DNA of 64,000 nt from Anticarsia gemmatalis (GCF_050436995.1 NC_134754.1:6131001-6195000), one strand, 5' to 3'. Counted from the stretch's first letter, positions 1 through 13,215 are shown. The notes: a model not told the origin generated them from the sequence alone. A program made the numbers and translations.

Positions 1-3000
1 TTCAATTAATTATGCATTAGTCATTTAAGTGAGTACAGCTCTAGATTCAAAGCACCCAGACTCACAAAATATACGTCTAGACAATTTATTCGGTAGTAAT
101 TCCAAACCAACGAAATAAAGTAGTATTTTTATAATAACTTTTAAGCGCGAAATTATATTTTTTAAACAAAAAAATAAACCCCTTTTTATTATAAAAAATA
201 TAATATATTTATTAAAATACAGCCTAACCTCCGCAAATAGTCTGATAAATAGATTGACAGCTATAAAATGCGATTTCTTTACACAGTGTGGATATTACTA
301 GGTAACTTTCAATATAAGTTTTATATCCATTCATAAATCATCAACAATTCCATAATGGTAGTACTTACTTGATATCTATTACATAAAATATTAGAAGGAT
401 CTACCAGTAAATCCGAATGAACAAATAAAAAAGGATGTTCCTCATAAAAAAATATAATAAATAATGATTTACCGTCATCGTATGAAGCGGTCATATTGTT
501 TATGGAAGTATTTATTAAGTCAGAAACTTCTTACGATTCGTTTTAATTGTTGTCTGCCAAAGCATGACGGTTACGATGCTACCAGTTATATGATAAGACA
601 CCAAGCATGCGAAGATAATTGAGTACTAACAAGCTATTATCCAATAATACTGCTTTAATTTCGATATAAACTCGTCTCTTATAAAAGACATCAACGCGTC
701 CGTGCGCCTGCGCTATCCTACATTTTCGCACGGTACCGGCCAAATAAATAAAGAAGAGTTAAGTAAATTGCTTTAGTTTTTGTTCGGTTAATTTGAATTA
801 AAGAAATCGATAAATCTTTTTTCCATAGACAACTTTCGCGAAATCGCAAATAGTACCTATGTGTTTGTTTGCAACCTTTTTCTTAAACTTTCGTCATGGA
901 TTCGTGTGATGCGTGTAGCATAACAAATGAAGATTATGTGGCTTGTTACACCTCGATATGTCTTTTCTTCATAATATGTATGTTTTGTGTGCAAATGTAT
1001 TAAGCTACTACAGTGATGCAATGAGATGCTTTACGAAAATAATAAAGATCAATCAACATTAAAACTAAGCACTTCTTCACAAGAAGCCGTGAACTAAAGT
1101 TTAGTCGAACAACATTCATATTATAAATTGTCTTGAGCAACCTGACATTTTATAGATAGCGTAATAATAATTAGGTATTTAGTGTATAGTGGTAGTGCGC
1201 CATTCCAACGCTTCACCTTGAGTGGCGGAAGCGCGAGCAGCGCCGGGCGTCCTTACTACTTTCAGATCTGTCTGCTCCCGCCCTGACCCGATGATATCAA
1301 AAAGTAAAATATATCCATTAATCTTGCGACAAAACTCACATTTATTTATGCAAATTATTGCAATTAGAACACATGCTTCAGGCACATTCCGATAATAATT
1401 AAGCAGCTAGATTATTTACAATATTTGATAGAGTTGGTACCTAGATCGTAGATGAACGACATAATTGTAGTGTACTGTTATTAACAAGTAGGGCACATGA
1501 AATAATTGGTTTTACAATTACAAATGTCACTGCTTCTGCCATAAATAATCCCGTGTTATTATTGTATTACGACAATATAGTAAAGCTTTCTTTCTCTCTT
1601 TGTGTCGTGAATTATAAGCCAAGTGCCAAACGTTTTAAACCTTATCAAAACATTTTCGGAATCAAAACTAGGACCAGCTATACTACGTGTACTAACTTAC
1701 TTACCTAAAGGATTGTTTGCAGTTTGGTAATTGACTTAACTCTCGGTAATTGTGGTAGTTTGTAAGTAGTTCTTCTGTATATGATTGCCATCGATACTAT
1801 CGGTGTATTCAGAGGGTTGATGTCGAAGATCATAAGTCAGCCCAGTCAGTAAGCCCAGAACTTTCGTAAAGAACCCCTCCCAAACCACTAGGAAAAATGT
1901 ATCCACTAGTATTGGTAATGCAAGTTTACATTATCATTACTTTACATAAATGTCACTTACGAAGGATATTACATAAAAGCGCCTCAACCTTGCTACGGTT
2001 ACCGACTTCGAAATGCGAACTCCAATCATTCACACGTAACTCGAATAAAATAAAAAGTTCGCATGATCTATATAGAAAAAGTCTTTTTATTGCAAAACAT
2101 CGATTTCAGAAAGTGGAGTGAGTAGGTGTCCCGCGATTTGCATGTTGCGACAATGTTCACAACTCACAACGAGTTACTGTCCCAACACTCAAACTACCAC
2201 GTACTGGCCATTTCACAATAACGATATGATTGTACATGATTGACACACATAAATATAAGCCATAACCTGATATAGCAAATAAATAGCCAATAAAAAATTG
2301 ACGCAACACGGTTTGAATGGCATTTAACAGTAATTTACTTTGATGTCAATGTTAATATCATTTTTATCTACCAATTATTGCTAGAGTTCAAATCATTAGC
2401 CATAAAGTTCATGCAAACTAAGAACCTCCTCCAAAAAATATATGTATATAAGTATAATAACTCCTAGATAGAGTCCTTAAATATTCATAGTAAATTAAAA
2501 TTCTTGTTTTCGTACCTAGCTCGATACGAAAACCAACCTCATGGACAATAGGACAAAATACTTAACTATGTAACTATTAAATAACTATGTAACTATCTGG
2601 ATACTGTTTGTGGCCTCAGGAGTCGAAAGTTATTCAGCAGATCAAAATGTGTCTGATGAAAGGAAATGATTAAATGCCTTATTGCCTACGCCCATAGGAA
2701 AATCCTATTTAGTAGATATCGGTAAATGTCTAAAATTTAGTTTCTACATAATTAGTGATGATAATTGTGGACCTTGATTTGAGTGATATTCATTGAAAAG
2801 TGCATTTAAGAATACATGAATTATCAACAATCATACTTAAACGTTTGCATTTTTAATCTGCTTACATTGTAAAGATTTATTCAAGTACTTAGATAACTAA
2901 ATACCTAAGTCCGCAGGAAGAACAGATTAAAAACATTGTACATCCCAAACCGAGCTTCCTTCCTTCCTTATCTCGCGTGTCGCTAGCAACTGTACCTGTA

Positions 3001-3242
3001 ATTATAGTATCCAATTGATCCGTTAAGTTATTACGAATTACTTGGATGCGTTTACTTTACATAACTATATAGTTAGACTTATGCTTATATGAACAGACTT
3101 CGAATAAATCAGCAATAGAGTACCTGCTCAACGTTTAGAAATTTGAATTGCGTAACGTAATCAAATTCGCAGATAGACACTTGTACTTGCACTCAATAGA
3201 ATTAGAATAAGGCAAGTGATACTATCTATATTAGATGGATAA
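1..3242. other. Intergenic, AT-rich, no supported gene
   Basis: No reading frame here has recognisable protein similarity, and the short open stretches look like chance. A GC-richer block at about 1200-1290 stands out from the AT-rich surroundings and may be a repeat remnant or a non-coding exon; I cannot assign it. A TATAAAA-like string near 680 followed by CG-rich sequence could be a core promoter, but nothing downstream confirms it. A 15-bp direct repeat (TAACTATGTAACTAT) occurs twice around 2566-2599. Confidence 0.5.
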
Positions 3243-4516
3243 ATGAAGCCAAGTGTAGGTATAAACCGTATTACAAAGGTTCATGCCATTGGAAAGTGGG
3301 CCATGTTTACTAGTTGCGCAGTGAATTCCGCTTGCCAAATTGAGCTTAACTATTTATTAGACATACTTAACTAATCCTTTTTTTATCAAAACTGAAACTT
3401 CTGAACAAAGGATCATTCATACATTTTTTTTTAATAACATATCCTTTTCTTCCATTCCAGATATGTACGCTGTGTGTTATAACAGTTTATGCTCAATATG
3501 ATGGGCCCACGCCACCACGACTACAAATACCTGGGGCATTGCCCGTAGGTAGTTCCAGACAAAGCGGTTTCAGACAAGGCAGATTCCAAGCTGCTCCTAT
3601 TGCTGGAGGACCAACTAGGCTAAGAAGGCCGGGACTCGCTAGACCCTCTTTCAAATCTGTAGATGCGTCACCGAGGCCAAGCCTTCAGTCACTCGACGAG
3701 CCTTCTAAACCAGTGACCGAAGAACCAGAAGATGAATTGGACATCAATACACCTACTGCGTTCTCACCTAACATATTTTCTACTGCCGAGCCCCAGAACG
3801 ACTATTATGATATCACCACTACTTCACAACCCAAGCCTCCGATAGCGTTTAACCCCTCTCCGTACCCACAATCGACTCCTTCCGCACCCAAACCAGAGCC
3901 CATAAAGCCCACACAATATCGACCATTGCTGGCACCGCAACCCTTTAACCCTATCAGAAATGAGCCACTTAACAAACCCCAACCAGCAAGACTTCAGCCT
4001 CTGTCGAGCCGACCCCAGAGACCTGTGTTCAGACCTGAACCAAGGCCTTTCCTCGAAGATGACGAGGCACCAATCCAACCTGTTAGGCAATATTCAAGAC
4101 CACAGGAGCCAATCCATCGTGCACCGGTTAAAGCAGCTCCCCAGCAAAAATACACGCCATCTAACAACAGAGAAAAGAAACCAGTAGCTCAGATCATTCG
4201 TAAATACAGGGAAGAGAACGAAGACGGCAGCATCACTTGGGGATTTGAAAACGATGACGGATCTTTCAAGGAAGAGACGATTGGCGTGGACTGTATCACG
4301 CGCGGAAGATACGGGTACGTCGACCCTGATGGTCTTAAGAGGGAGTACAACTACGAAACCGGTATTCCTTGCGATAAAGCTAAGGAAGAACAAGATGAGA
4401 AAGGATTCGTAGACTACCAAGAAAATAAGGCTGTTTTACCTAATGGTATTACAATTGATCTCGCCGCTATGGGTAAAAAGTCCAAGAGGCCATTCAGATC
4501 AGCCACAAATCATTAG
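3243..4516 (+). CDS. R&R-type cuticular protein, Pro/Gln-rich
   Basis: Structural cuticle protein, secreted and predicted to bind chitin. The main exon is certain from the acceptor at 3460/3461 to the TAG at 4514-4516 (351 codons plus stop). It opens with ICTLCVITVYAQYDG, the hydrophobic core and cleavage region of a signal peptide, so a short upstream exon must supply the start. One candidate is 3243-3254 (ATG AAG CCA AGT then GTAGGT), in the right phase and giving MKPS-ICTLCVITVYA; its donor is not ideal and the intron would be only 206 bp, so this start is tentative. Residues of about 30-240 are Pro/Gln/Arg-rich and low in complexity. The chitin_bind_4-like domain lies near the C-terminus (about 248-310), with core motifs EDGSITWGFENDDGSFKEE and RGRYGYVDPDG. 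Two cysteines (GVDC, GIPCD) bracket the domain, which is unusual because classical R&R domains lack cysteine. The family is clear; the exact orthologue is not. Confidence 0.85.
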
Positions 4517-4670
4517 GATTAAGTATATGGTATAATTATTATATTTATTTTAGGAAAAATCTAAATAATAAGGACATTGTTTGTAGTCTCCTCGTGTAAA
4601 TGTTGTCTTTGATATAACATTACATGGACTTCAGGTAGTTTTATTTGTGCCTTGAATAGTAAGAGCTGAA

Positions 4671-4676
4671 AATAAA
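4671..4676 (+). terminator. Poly(A) signal of cuticular gene
   Basis: A canonical AATAAA lies 155 bases after the cuticular protein stop codon, within AT-rich 3' sequence. It is the first consensus hexamer downstream on this strand. Confidence 0.55.
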
Positions 4677-4679
4677 TGT

Positions 4680-5310
4680 GAATACTTAACAAAATGGTGT
4701 ATTATTTCTCATGAAAGATTTTTTGAAATCACTTACATTCATTGTTTTTTAAGTGATAAGACAAAATGATTGCTCATATCATTTGACACAAAATACGCAT
4801 TTTACTATTACCTGACTTCAATCAATATAATGATAGACACAGGCCACTCCTGAATTGCAGTTAAAAAAAATATTATTTATGTCTTTAGAAACTATATCCC
4901 TTTCTGATCTAGTAGCTTTATGATAGAGGTAACTCAAAATGAAATTATGAAACAGCATCTTTACATAATTTGTATATTTTAAGGAAATTAAAAATTACAC
5001 AATACATAGGTTGGTGTTAAAACTTATTAGATTACCCCTGGGCAGCAATATAGTATCTACAATATTGTAAAAACATTCTGTCATCCATAATAACTATACT
5101 TATATTAAGGAACACATTGTGAGTTTCATTAAGTATTTTATGAATGGTCTACAAGCTCCCAAGTGAAACTTTAATACGTTTGTCAGGCTGTCATTTTATA
5201 AAGGTCAAACTGTCACACAATAGACTCATTGTTGGGCTGATACAAACAGTACAACAATATACTTAATTAACTAAATGATACTTATACTCTTATAAAAAAA
5301 ATTGCTTAAG
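4680..5310. other. Intergenic between convergent genes
   Basis: AT-rich spacer between the 3' end of the cuticular gene (+) and the 3' end of SAP18 (-). A TTTAAT at about 5170, which reads ATTAAA on the minus strand, could be the SAP18 poly(A) signal. Nothing else was seen. Confidence 0.5.
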
Positions 5311-6000
5311 TTAATAAGGTCTGTTATTTATATACCCTTGAGGACGTCTCATAGGTGGTGGCATTCTATTTGGTGGTGTTATTGATATATCCAAATAATT
5401 ACCAATTTGGAACTTAACTTGACCCAATGTCTTATTGTCATCACCTCCCCGCTGTCCTGAACATGTCACTCCTATTTCCCTCATCCGATAAGTAGGTGAT
5501 CTCATATCAGGGTAAACAATGGCAAAGTCAAAGTATGTGCCTTTTCGCCTTGTCTCAGGATTTACTTCTTTCACAAGACCAGTTAGCTCTCGCAGGGTAG
5601 CATCCATCCATGTGTAAATTTGAAGTTCATTCTGAGGAACATTGCCTCTCGCGTAGTCACCAGGAGAATTGTGGCGCCCAGTTGAACAAAACACTCTCAA
5701 CAATAGTGGGCAAGTCTGTAACATACAATAGAAGAAAATAAACCAAAAATAACAGCTACAAGGGCTAGTAAAACATGTTTACAGCAAACATAATCAGCAC
5801 CTCAGAGGTAAATAAAACAAGTTAGGTTAAGAAAATCACTTTGTGCAAAGAAATTCTATGCAGATAGATACCAAGTTAATGCAAAAGGAACCATAGTAGT
5901 ATTGGTTAAAATAATTATGGTTACGGCTTACCTTCTCCCTGTCTACCGGCTTCTCAATAGGCTTAACCTCTTCGACAACCATTGATTCTAATCCTGCCAT
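5311..6000 (-). CDS. SAP18: Histone deacetylase complex subunit SAP18
   Basis: Nuclear adaptor of the Sin3-HDAC corepressor and of the ASAP/PSAP splicing-associated complexes. Two coding exons: 5932-6000 (ATG at 6000; 23 codons ending REK) and 5311-5715 (starts TCPLLLRVF, stop TAA at 5313-5311). Splice sites are GTAAGC and TTACAG in phase 0, and the joined frame gives 157 residues, close to the 153 of the human protein. Family hallmarks visible are PVDREKTCPLLLRVF, ELQIYTWMDATLRELTGLVK and DYLDISITPPNRMPPP, covering the whole ubiquitin-like fold. The start codon lies 724 bases from the divergent RCAN/sarah start, so the two genes probably share a promoter region. Identification is secure. Confidence 0.96.
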
Positions 6001-6724
6001 TTTCATAATAATACTACAGTTATTTAGGATATAAATAACTGAAAAATTGCGTTCTTTCTAAATACTATGCAAGGTTTTAGTACTCAACAGGTGTAATAAT
6101 ATAAATTGGCGTAACGCAATTGTTACAATCAAGTCTGTTTTCATCAGTTTCCAGTATCCATAATAATTTAAGTCTATGGTTACTATTTGACAAATGTCAG
6201 GGGAAAAATTCTAGATTATTTTTAATTGTTATTTCAGTCTATGGTTTATTAAAATCGCTAGTTCAAAAGTGGGTAAGCAATTTAATACTCTTTTGGGAAG
6301 TTTAAATAATAGTATCTAGTACCACATACATCAATATTATCAGCAATTTAATAAACTATTTTATACTTACTTTGATATTCACGCTTACAGTATTAGACGA
6401 TTTTGGTTATTATATTGCATACGCACGTGGTGCAATTAAACTATGATAATACATATCTCTATATTGATGTGATGCGGATTCTAAATTTTTAGTAAGTGGT
6501 TGAATTAAAACTTGCTCTTAGAAATAAACAAAATTATTTAAAAAAAGTATTATGACAGTTATCTGACATTTTGACAGTTGAAAGATTCGCACTAATCGAT
6601 TATTAAAAAATAAAAATACTCCGTTCTTTAAATTGTTATTATGCTTTTTTGAATTAGTAATTCTAGTGCTTCTTATATGAAACCATAAGTATTCGTCTGA
6701 CTTCGCAATTAGTTGTACTGCATT
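6001..6724. promoter_or_regulatory. Bidirectional promoter interval SAP18 / sra
   Basis: A 724-bp gap between the divergent start codons of SAP18 (-) and sarah/RCAN (+). It must hold both 5' untranslated regions and core promoters. It is AT-rich without an obvious TATA box at either end, as expected for broadly expressed insect genes. No coding sequence was seen. Confidence 0.5.
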
Positions 6725-7396
6725 ATGGCTCATAAGGAGGAAGAAGACTCATTTCAAGAAGACGACGTTTACATCAATGCAGAAGATGGCATGCCTAATA
6801 TTCACCCGAATATAGCAAATTTAGAGCAAGAAAGTGACGAGCATGATGAAGTTGATGATTTAGACGACTTGCCGAAATCTGTTATTGTCACAAACATTCA
6901 TAGTGACGTGTTCGCAGACGAGAAGTTGAAGAAAGGAATGGAAGATTTGTTCCGCACCTTTTCAGATAACATTACATTTCAATGGCTCCGCAGCTTCAAA
7001 CGTTTGCGCGTAAACTATGACAGCCCACTAGCGGCGGCTAATGCGCGAGTGCAACTCCACCAATATCAGTTTCATAACTCTAGCATCAACTGCTACTTTG
7101 CACAACCAGTGACGCCTGTGTCTTTGAAAAATTTAAGACCTCCTGCTCCAGTGAAGCAGTTCTTGATCTCACCGCCATCTAGCCCGCCGGTGGGCTGGGA
7201 ACCTCGTGAAGAAAATGAACCACTAGTTAATCATGATCTCTTGGCTGCATTGGCCAGCCTGGCTCCAGGAGAGAGCCATGAACTTCATGCACCCACTCCA
7301 ACGCAGCCTGCTATAGTAGTACACACTGCTATGTCATCAGATCCAAAAGCTGCTCTCGTAAGCAAGATACCTCAAACTCGTTGTCCGGATTATTGA
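6725..7396 (+). CDS. sra: Calcipressin (RCAN), sarah homologue
   Basis: Regulator of the calcium-dependent phosphatase calcineurin in the cytosol. A single uninterrupted coding exon gives 223 residues. I chose the ATG at 6725 (context CATTATGG); it is followed by an acidic N-terminal stretch. Residues of about 50-130 form the RRM-like domain (KSVIVTNIHSDVF ... FKRLRVNYDS). The invariant RCAN signature FLISPPSSPPVGW lies at 146-158. A PxIxIT-type calcineurin docking motif, PAIVVHT, begins near residue 195, and the conserved C-terminal end reads KIPQTRCPDY. All the blocks that define the family are intact. In Drosophila this gene (sra/nebula) acts in egg activation and in mitochondrial and neuronal function; that role here is inferred. 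A single-exon coding region is notable because vertebrate RCAN genes are split. Confidence 0.95.
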   Translation: MAHKEEEDSFQEDDVYINAEDGMPNIHPNIANLEQESDEHDEVDDLDDLPKSVIVTNIHSDVFADEKLKKGMEDLFRTFSDNITFQWLRSFKRLRVNYDSPLAAANARVQLHQYQFHNSSINCYFAQPVTPVSLKNLRPPAPVKQFLISPPSSPPVGWEPREENEPLVNHDLLAALASLAPGESHELHAPTPTQPAIVVHTAMSSDPKAALVSKIPQTRCPDY

Positions 7397-10300
7397 TACA
7401 AATGCCTTTTTAATTAATCTAGTGACTTTATGATTAGAGTAGTGAATATGAATGCTTTTTATTCAACTGCATGTCGATTTTTATGACATGGTAAACCAAA
7501 GACAATTCTTGTCTAAGGGTTGGCAAACAATTGTAAGCTCTAGAAAAGTGGGCTTTTGAAATTCATTAACAATGTTAGACTAATAGTAGTTTTGCTTGTT
7601 AAAATGAATGTTTATTTTAACTGAAATTACACATAATTAAATTGGTGCTATGTTTTATCAGAAGAATAATTTAAAAATTGCTTATATTAACACTGTTACA
7701 TTGTTCATTATCTTAACGCATCATAAAAATAATAGTGTTCATCATGTCATTTTGTACTAATACAATAATATGTTATGCAATTGGCCGAAAGAAAGTATTG
7801 ACAATAGTTGGAAACATATCAAAAAAGCAAGCCTTGTAAAATATATTAACCCCATAAATGTAAGGTGGTTGCTCAATGGCATTATGATGTATTTCATTAA
7901 CATCTTTATTGTTCTTATATTCTAAAACATTACATTTTGTGTGATCCTACTACCTACAGTGAACTATTGTATCTATATTATAAGAATTGCCAAGTGTTTC
8001 TTAGATCAGAAATATATTTAAAACAGAAAAATTGTCTGAACATAATGTGGGATCACATATAAATTGTACTTCTCTCTTCCAAAAGTTAACATGTAAAAGA
8101 CTTGTTCCATATCCAACTTCATGCTTTTATAGCATAAATTTTTCACCTGATTACTTTTTCATTTCATGGAACAGTCTTGCCCTCTTACTATGATGAACAA
8201 CTTCTTATTTTATTTATAAGTTACTTATATAAACTGTAAAATTTGTAGAGATAGAATTTTGTGATAATATGACTAATAAATGTTAAATTTGTCATTTATG
8301 TGGGTATATACATGTACCTTCAACAATATTTTGGATGGTTCAATGCAAACATAAAAAAGATCCTTTTGCGAATCTCAATCTTATGTCAATAACTATTATG
8401 CTTCTACCAACAATAATGAAACTATAATTTGTCTTAGTGTGAAAAAAATTGCTAAACATGTCATTTGAATTTATGTTGTATACATGCATACTCAATGTTA
8501 ATGCCTACCTATATACTGGCATCAGAAATAGAATAACAAAAAATGCTTTATTACAGCCAAACCAATTCTGTTTATTAATCTAAAGAGTAAATTATATTAG
8601 ATGGGCTTATCGTTTTTTCTGAGGCAATGTTTGTATACAGCAATCATGTTGACCATTTATAAAGAGGGCTGATATTCATATTGTTATAATATTGTTTGGG
8701 AATATTGCTATTTTTTACTACAGGGTAAAAGCTTTAATTGGAAGTTGGTACCTTCTACAATAAGCAGTGGAGCATTAGTGATGTATAGTAATTTAAATTT
8801 ATTATGGACTTGATACAATAATGCATCAGTGGTGATAATTTGCTGGGCAGTGAGCTAGTTAGCTAATACCAAACATATTTTGTTGCATTTTCAAAATTAT
8901 AGTAAGCCAATTTTTGACATTACCACAGTTATGATGTCCAGTTAAGTAGCATAGTTATTGTAGGATATCATCAATCAATAAAATTTTATTAAAATAATGC
9001 AATAGGGTAATTATAAAAGTTTAATTCATGCAGTATATAGTTTGCAGCAATTTATGTAATAAGCAGCTAACTAGATAATTTTGCTTGTAGTTAATGCAGA
9101 CGTATTGAACCATTCAGATGACAAATATTTGTCTTAAACCTGAAAATGAACCCTTAATTATTATGGTGTATTAATAGAATTAAAATTGTTGTAGTTTTTA
9201 TAAACATTTTACAAGTAGTAACTTGGCAAGCTTGTGTAAATTGTATCGAAAGTGATACCATTGTAAAAGTTCCTTTGTTATTTTTAGAACTATTTATTTA
9301 TTGAAAAGATGGCACTGCACTGGCACTATTTGCAAGGGCCACATGATATTAGAAAAGAATTTAAATGAACCAACTAAGCATTTTCTAGTTAATAAGTTCT
9401 TACCTAAATATAGGTAAGACGATTAGTAGTAGAAGCGAAACATGTAGATTATAAAGTTATTTATTGAACAGATGAAGCATAGTTTCGGCCCTTACCGTGC
9501 CATCGCCATGTTTGGGCTAACAAGAGGTGAGATAACATAAATCAGCCCTCATCAAAACAAACTGTCATTTGGACCTTACCTAAGTTGATCAGAAGAACAA
9601 ACGCCTCGAACAAGTTTTTGATAAGTCGCAAGTTCGTCACTGTTAAAAATAATGAAATCACCTATTTTTGATCCATTTGAACTCTTGATAAAAGTGTACC
9701 TACTTATCTCATTTGGAATGGTTATTGCAAAGTCATACTTCATTATTTCTCTAGTGGCGGACCAGAAACAAAAGATAGGTACATATTGATAGACATTTTT
9801 ATTCACATACATTCAAGAACAATATTTATGTACACTTATGCATACTTACTTACTGTAATTGATCATTACAAATGTTGTTTCTCTGAACATTTCATTTAGA
9901 TAATTTCTGCACACAATTTGACTATTTCGACCTTTGAATAATGCAGTCTTGACATAATCTATATTGTATGTTTGAAATTTGAGGTAAATATACCTCTGTC
10001 TTAATGTTATTATTATGATATTCTCATTCTTGTTATGAATGGTAAAACTATGTGAAGACCTGACCATACGCACTATTAATGATATATTTGTACTTTATGT
10101 CTGTGTAGGTATTTGTTTGCATGTTCTAGCTGTCTGTAATGTTACTAAATCTATTAAGTGTTGGTACAATCACGTTGAAATTGTCATCACGTCTAAGGAG
10201 CAATTTTGTAGACATAGATGGTGGATCAAAGTATATGCGTCTCTTGGGGAATATTTTCAATAATATGGACATAATTAAGTTGTAGATGCGAGCACAGTTT

Positions 10301-11335
10301 ATCTTGATAGTCTAAAGATAATTTATCTTACCAATACCAACACGAAATTATTTTTTTTACTTACCTGACCCATTTTGTAAACAAATAGCTTATCTCTTAT
10401 TTTTGTAATTACTTAAGAAATAATAGTGTCAAAAAATATATTTGCCATTTCATAGTATTACCCTAATAGAGATTACTAAAGTAACTACATACAATGTTTA
10501 CTGTACCAATACCCACCTATGCAGGCACTGCACTGGTGACACGCTCGACGCACCTCCGAAGAGCACTAACTATTGTTAAGAACGTTGAACTCATGTCAAG
10601 ATTGTATCTTAAATATTCTATGTGTCTCCTACCTTTCCTTGTACAGAAGACTTTGATGTAAATGGGCTTTTGCCCAGTTGTGAATTTTCAATGTTTACCT
10701 TATGCTTATCTAATATATGTTCATTGTTCATACATCGATGTATCATCTATTGATGTTTTTAATCTCACTGTGATTTTCATTATTGTTTGGTGTAAATATA
10801 AAATTATATTGAGTTTTAAATCGGTCTTTTCATGTGTTCGCAACATTAAAACAAACATAGTTAACTGTAAACTTTATTTTATATACATTTTTACAAAATA
10901 ATACTAATGTCTTTGTACAATCAATAACAAATACATCAGATCACGAGATTCATAAGCACCAATATTCACATCAAATATTTAAAGGCACTGAAGTTGCCTT
11001 CTTTTAACACCTACCTATACACGTACATATTTACTTAATTTCAGCTAATACCTAATTACAAGGGGATACCTTGTTAAAATAGTTCCTATATCTTATTAAA
11101 ATAGTTCATTTTGGTAACAATTATAATTTCAAATTTATTTTATCTAGGAAATTTTCACCGTTATAAATAAAAACATGAAAAAATAAAACCATTATATCTG
11201 TAATATATTAGTATCTACCTATACCTACTTACTTATTTAGGAAACCGGACGCAATTTTGATCAATTGTCTAGCTCTCGATGAAGAGTTCGTAAACAGCCT
11301 ATATTATTATTAGATTTATACGAAAAAAACGGCAA
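7397..11335. other. Long 3' region of sra and intergenic DNA
   Basis: AT-rich sequence with no supported gene. The first part is probably sra 3' untranslated sequence: AATAAA at 8275-8280 is a plausible poly(A) signal. Around 10640-10690 there is a short GGGCTTTTGCCCA inverted repeat that resembles the end of a lepidopteran non-LTR element but is too short to call. Near 11134 TTTATT (AATAAA on the minus strand) could end the transcript of the SLC22 gene to the right. Confidence 0.45.
8275..8280 (+). terminator. Candidate poly(A) signal of sra
   Basis: AATAAA about 880 bases after the sra stop codon. Other AT-rich hexamers exist nearby, so this is a candidate only. Confidence 0.3.
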
Positions 11336-12842
11336 TCAAACTTTTCGACTTGCGTCTTCTAAAGGAACCATTGATTCTGGTGCTTTGTTGTCTTCAGAAT
11401 AAGTTCTGTTTCGCTTTTTACCCACACAACTAGTGAATAATGTATCGCCTTTGCCAAACCGTTCACCATCGGCAAGTGATTGGGGCATGGGTTGATTCAT
11501 TGTCTCTGGGAGGAACATGCATAAAAATCCAGAGACGACTGCGACCACTCCAAAAGTAATAGCAGGGATTTTAGGATTGAATGAATCTAATAGAGTAATT
11601 AATGGTGTTAAAGCTCCAGATAACCTAGCGCACATAGAGCCCAGTCCCATCGCGGAGTTACGAACGACTGTTGGAAATAACTCTGCTGAATAGTTGTAAA
11701 TTATAGCAAAAGACCCAGCGATAAATAATTTGCCCGCAATTACTATACCAGTAGAGATAGTGCTCCCTGCTGGGAGAAAAGTTGCTATTACACACGCTGC
11801 ACCACCCACTAACATCATAGAGCTTATCAGTGGCCTTCTACCCCAAATATCTAAGAAATAGACGACAGCAGCATAGCTTGGAAGTTCTACAAAACCTAAA
11901 ATAGCTGTGATTAAGTATGGGTTTCCTTCAAGTTTGCCAGTGCTCAAAGTGAGACCATAATATGCTATAGAATTTGCAAACCAACAGAAACAAACATTTA
12001 ATGTTTTGTTCCTCAAATTAGGAGTTTTAAACAAATCGCCCGTCCCGGCAGAGGGTGCATCGGAGCCCTTTGATGCTTTAGCTTTGCCTCGGGAAACTAA
12101 TTCAGCCCTATCTAATGTGTCTTCCGATTTGTTACATTTCAAGGCCTTTTCTACTATGTCTACAGATTCTTTAGACCTGCCCTGGGCCCACAACCAACGA
12201 GGCGATTCGTCCATTATCCAAATATGTGGAATAAGAAGTAGACTATGAAGTCCGTATATCACTTGGAGTATTTGTCTATCGTCGATGAGCGCTCCCCAAC
12301 CCGCTACTAACATGATACCGCCAGCAAACGCCGCTTGGAACGCAACACCACAAGCGGTTCTTTTACTCGCTCCTACCAATTCCATAGTCAGTACAAAGCC
12401 AGTGATGTACGAACCAGCCGATCCAAAGATTCCGTACAAAAATCGTACGACCAAGAATGACCAATATTCTGGTATAAATGCAACTAATACACCAAAAACT
12501 AGTTGAAGCACTCCTGACCAGCAAAATATGGTTTTTCTTCCATATTTGTCCGCCATACCTCCCAGAACGACGGCTCCAGTGAAAACTCCTAACATGTAAA
12601 TTGATTGTGCTAATGCTCCCATCCACCTTTGGTCACAAACTAGATTCCATTCTATGGCTCTAGAGGACGATCTATACGTTGTATCAAATACCCATTTAGA
12701 ACAAGTCATAGTTTCACTATTGTTGTCGTAAATTAAACAGTTATGAAGACTACCAGAAGGCGTTCTGGGTATCGCTGCTAATATTTGTGAAGAATTCCAG
12801 TCTGCTACTGACTCGTTTGTGTCAACACCATCGATCCAGCAC
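11336..12842 (-). CDS. SLC22 organic cation transporter body, copy 1
   Basis: Main exon of a major facilitator superfamily transporter of the SLC22 (OCT/carcinine transporter) group in the plasma membrane. It runs from the acceptor AATTTGCAG at 12843 to TGA at 11338-11336. It codes for the large glycosylated loop (CWIDG, NSS) and TM2 to TM12, with the MFS motif GGMADKYGRK after TM2, DESPRWLWAQGR after TM6, and ELFPTVVRNSAMGLGSMCAR. The cytosolic tail is about 50 residues. The exon starts with the last base of a split codon (AG/G, Arg), exactly like copy 2 (AG/A, Arg). The start codon and TM1 are not in this exon, and I found no TM1-like exon between here and copy 2. Joining it to the exons at 20293-20404 and 28827-28869 gives an intact 553-residue frame, so it may be an alternative 3' end or a tandem duplicate with an unseen leader. 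Substrate unknown. Confidence 0.88.
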
Positions 12843-13215
12843 CTGCAAATTGAAAGCAATTAATTATACATTAAAGAGGCTTATGTCACTAATCACAATA
12901 TAAAATTTTCTATTAGTTTCATATACATAAAATGAAGACATACTTATTTAGAAAATAGTAAGATAACATTACCTCAATTTTTCGTGCTAAATTAGCTTCT
13001 ATTAGTTCTTCTACCTACTGTTTAAGAGCAAATAATAACTATTGTATGCAGCGTTGTGTTACTTCTTATGTACCTAATTCCTTTTTTAAAACTCCCGCAC
13101 TAAAAATACATATTTTGTCGCGGATATTTTACGAAAATATAAACTATGGACAAAGAAAAAAGTCAGACCATCAACAACTACTTATTTGTTCATTGCACAA
13201 ATATATATGTTCAGT

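Noticed and set aside
4094..4420. Minus-strand open frame across the cuticular protein exon
   Set aside because: It is the antisense shadow of the strongly coding plus strand; no independent evidence.
10640..10690. GGGCTTTTGCCCA inverted repeat as a retrotransposon end or terminator
   Set aside because: Too short to assign; the resemblance to lepidopteran non-LTR 3' ends is weak.
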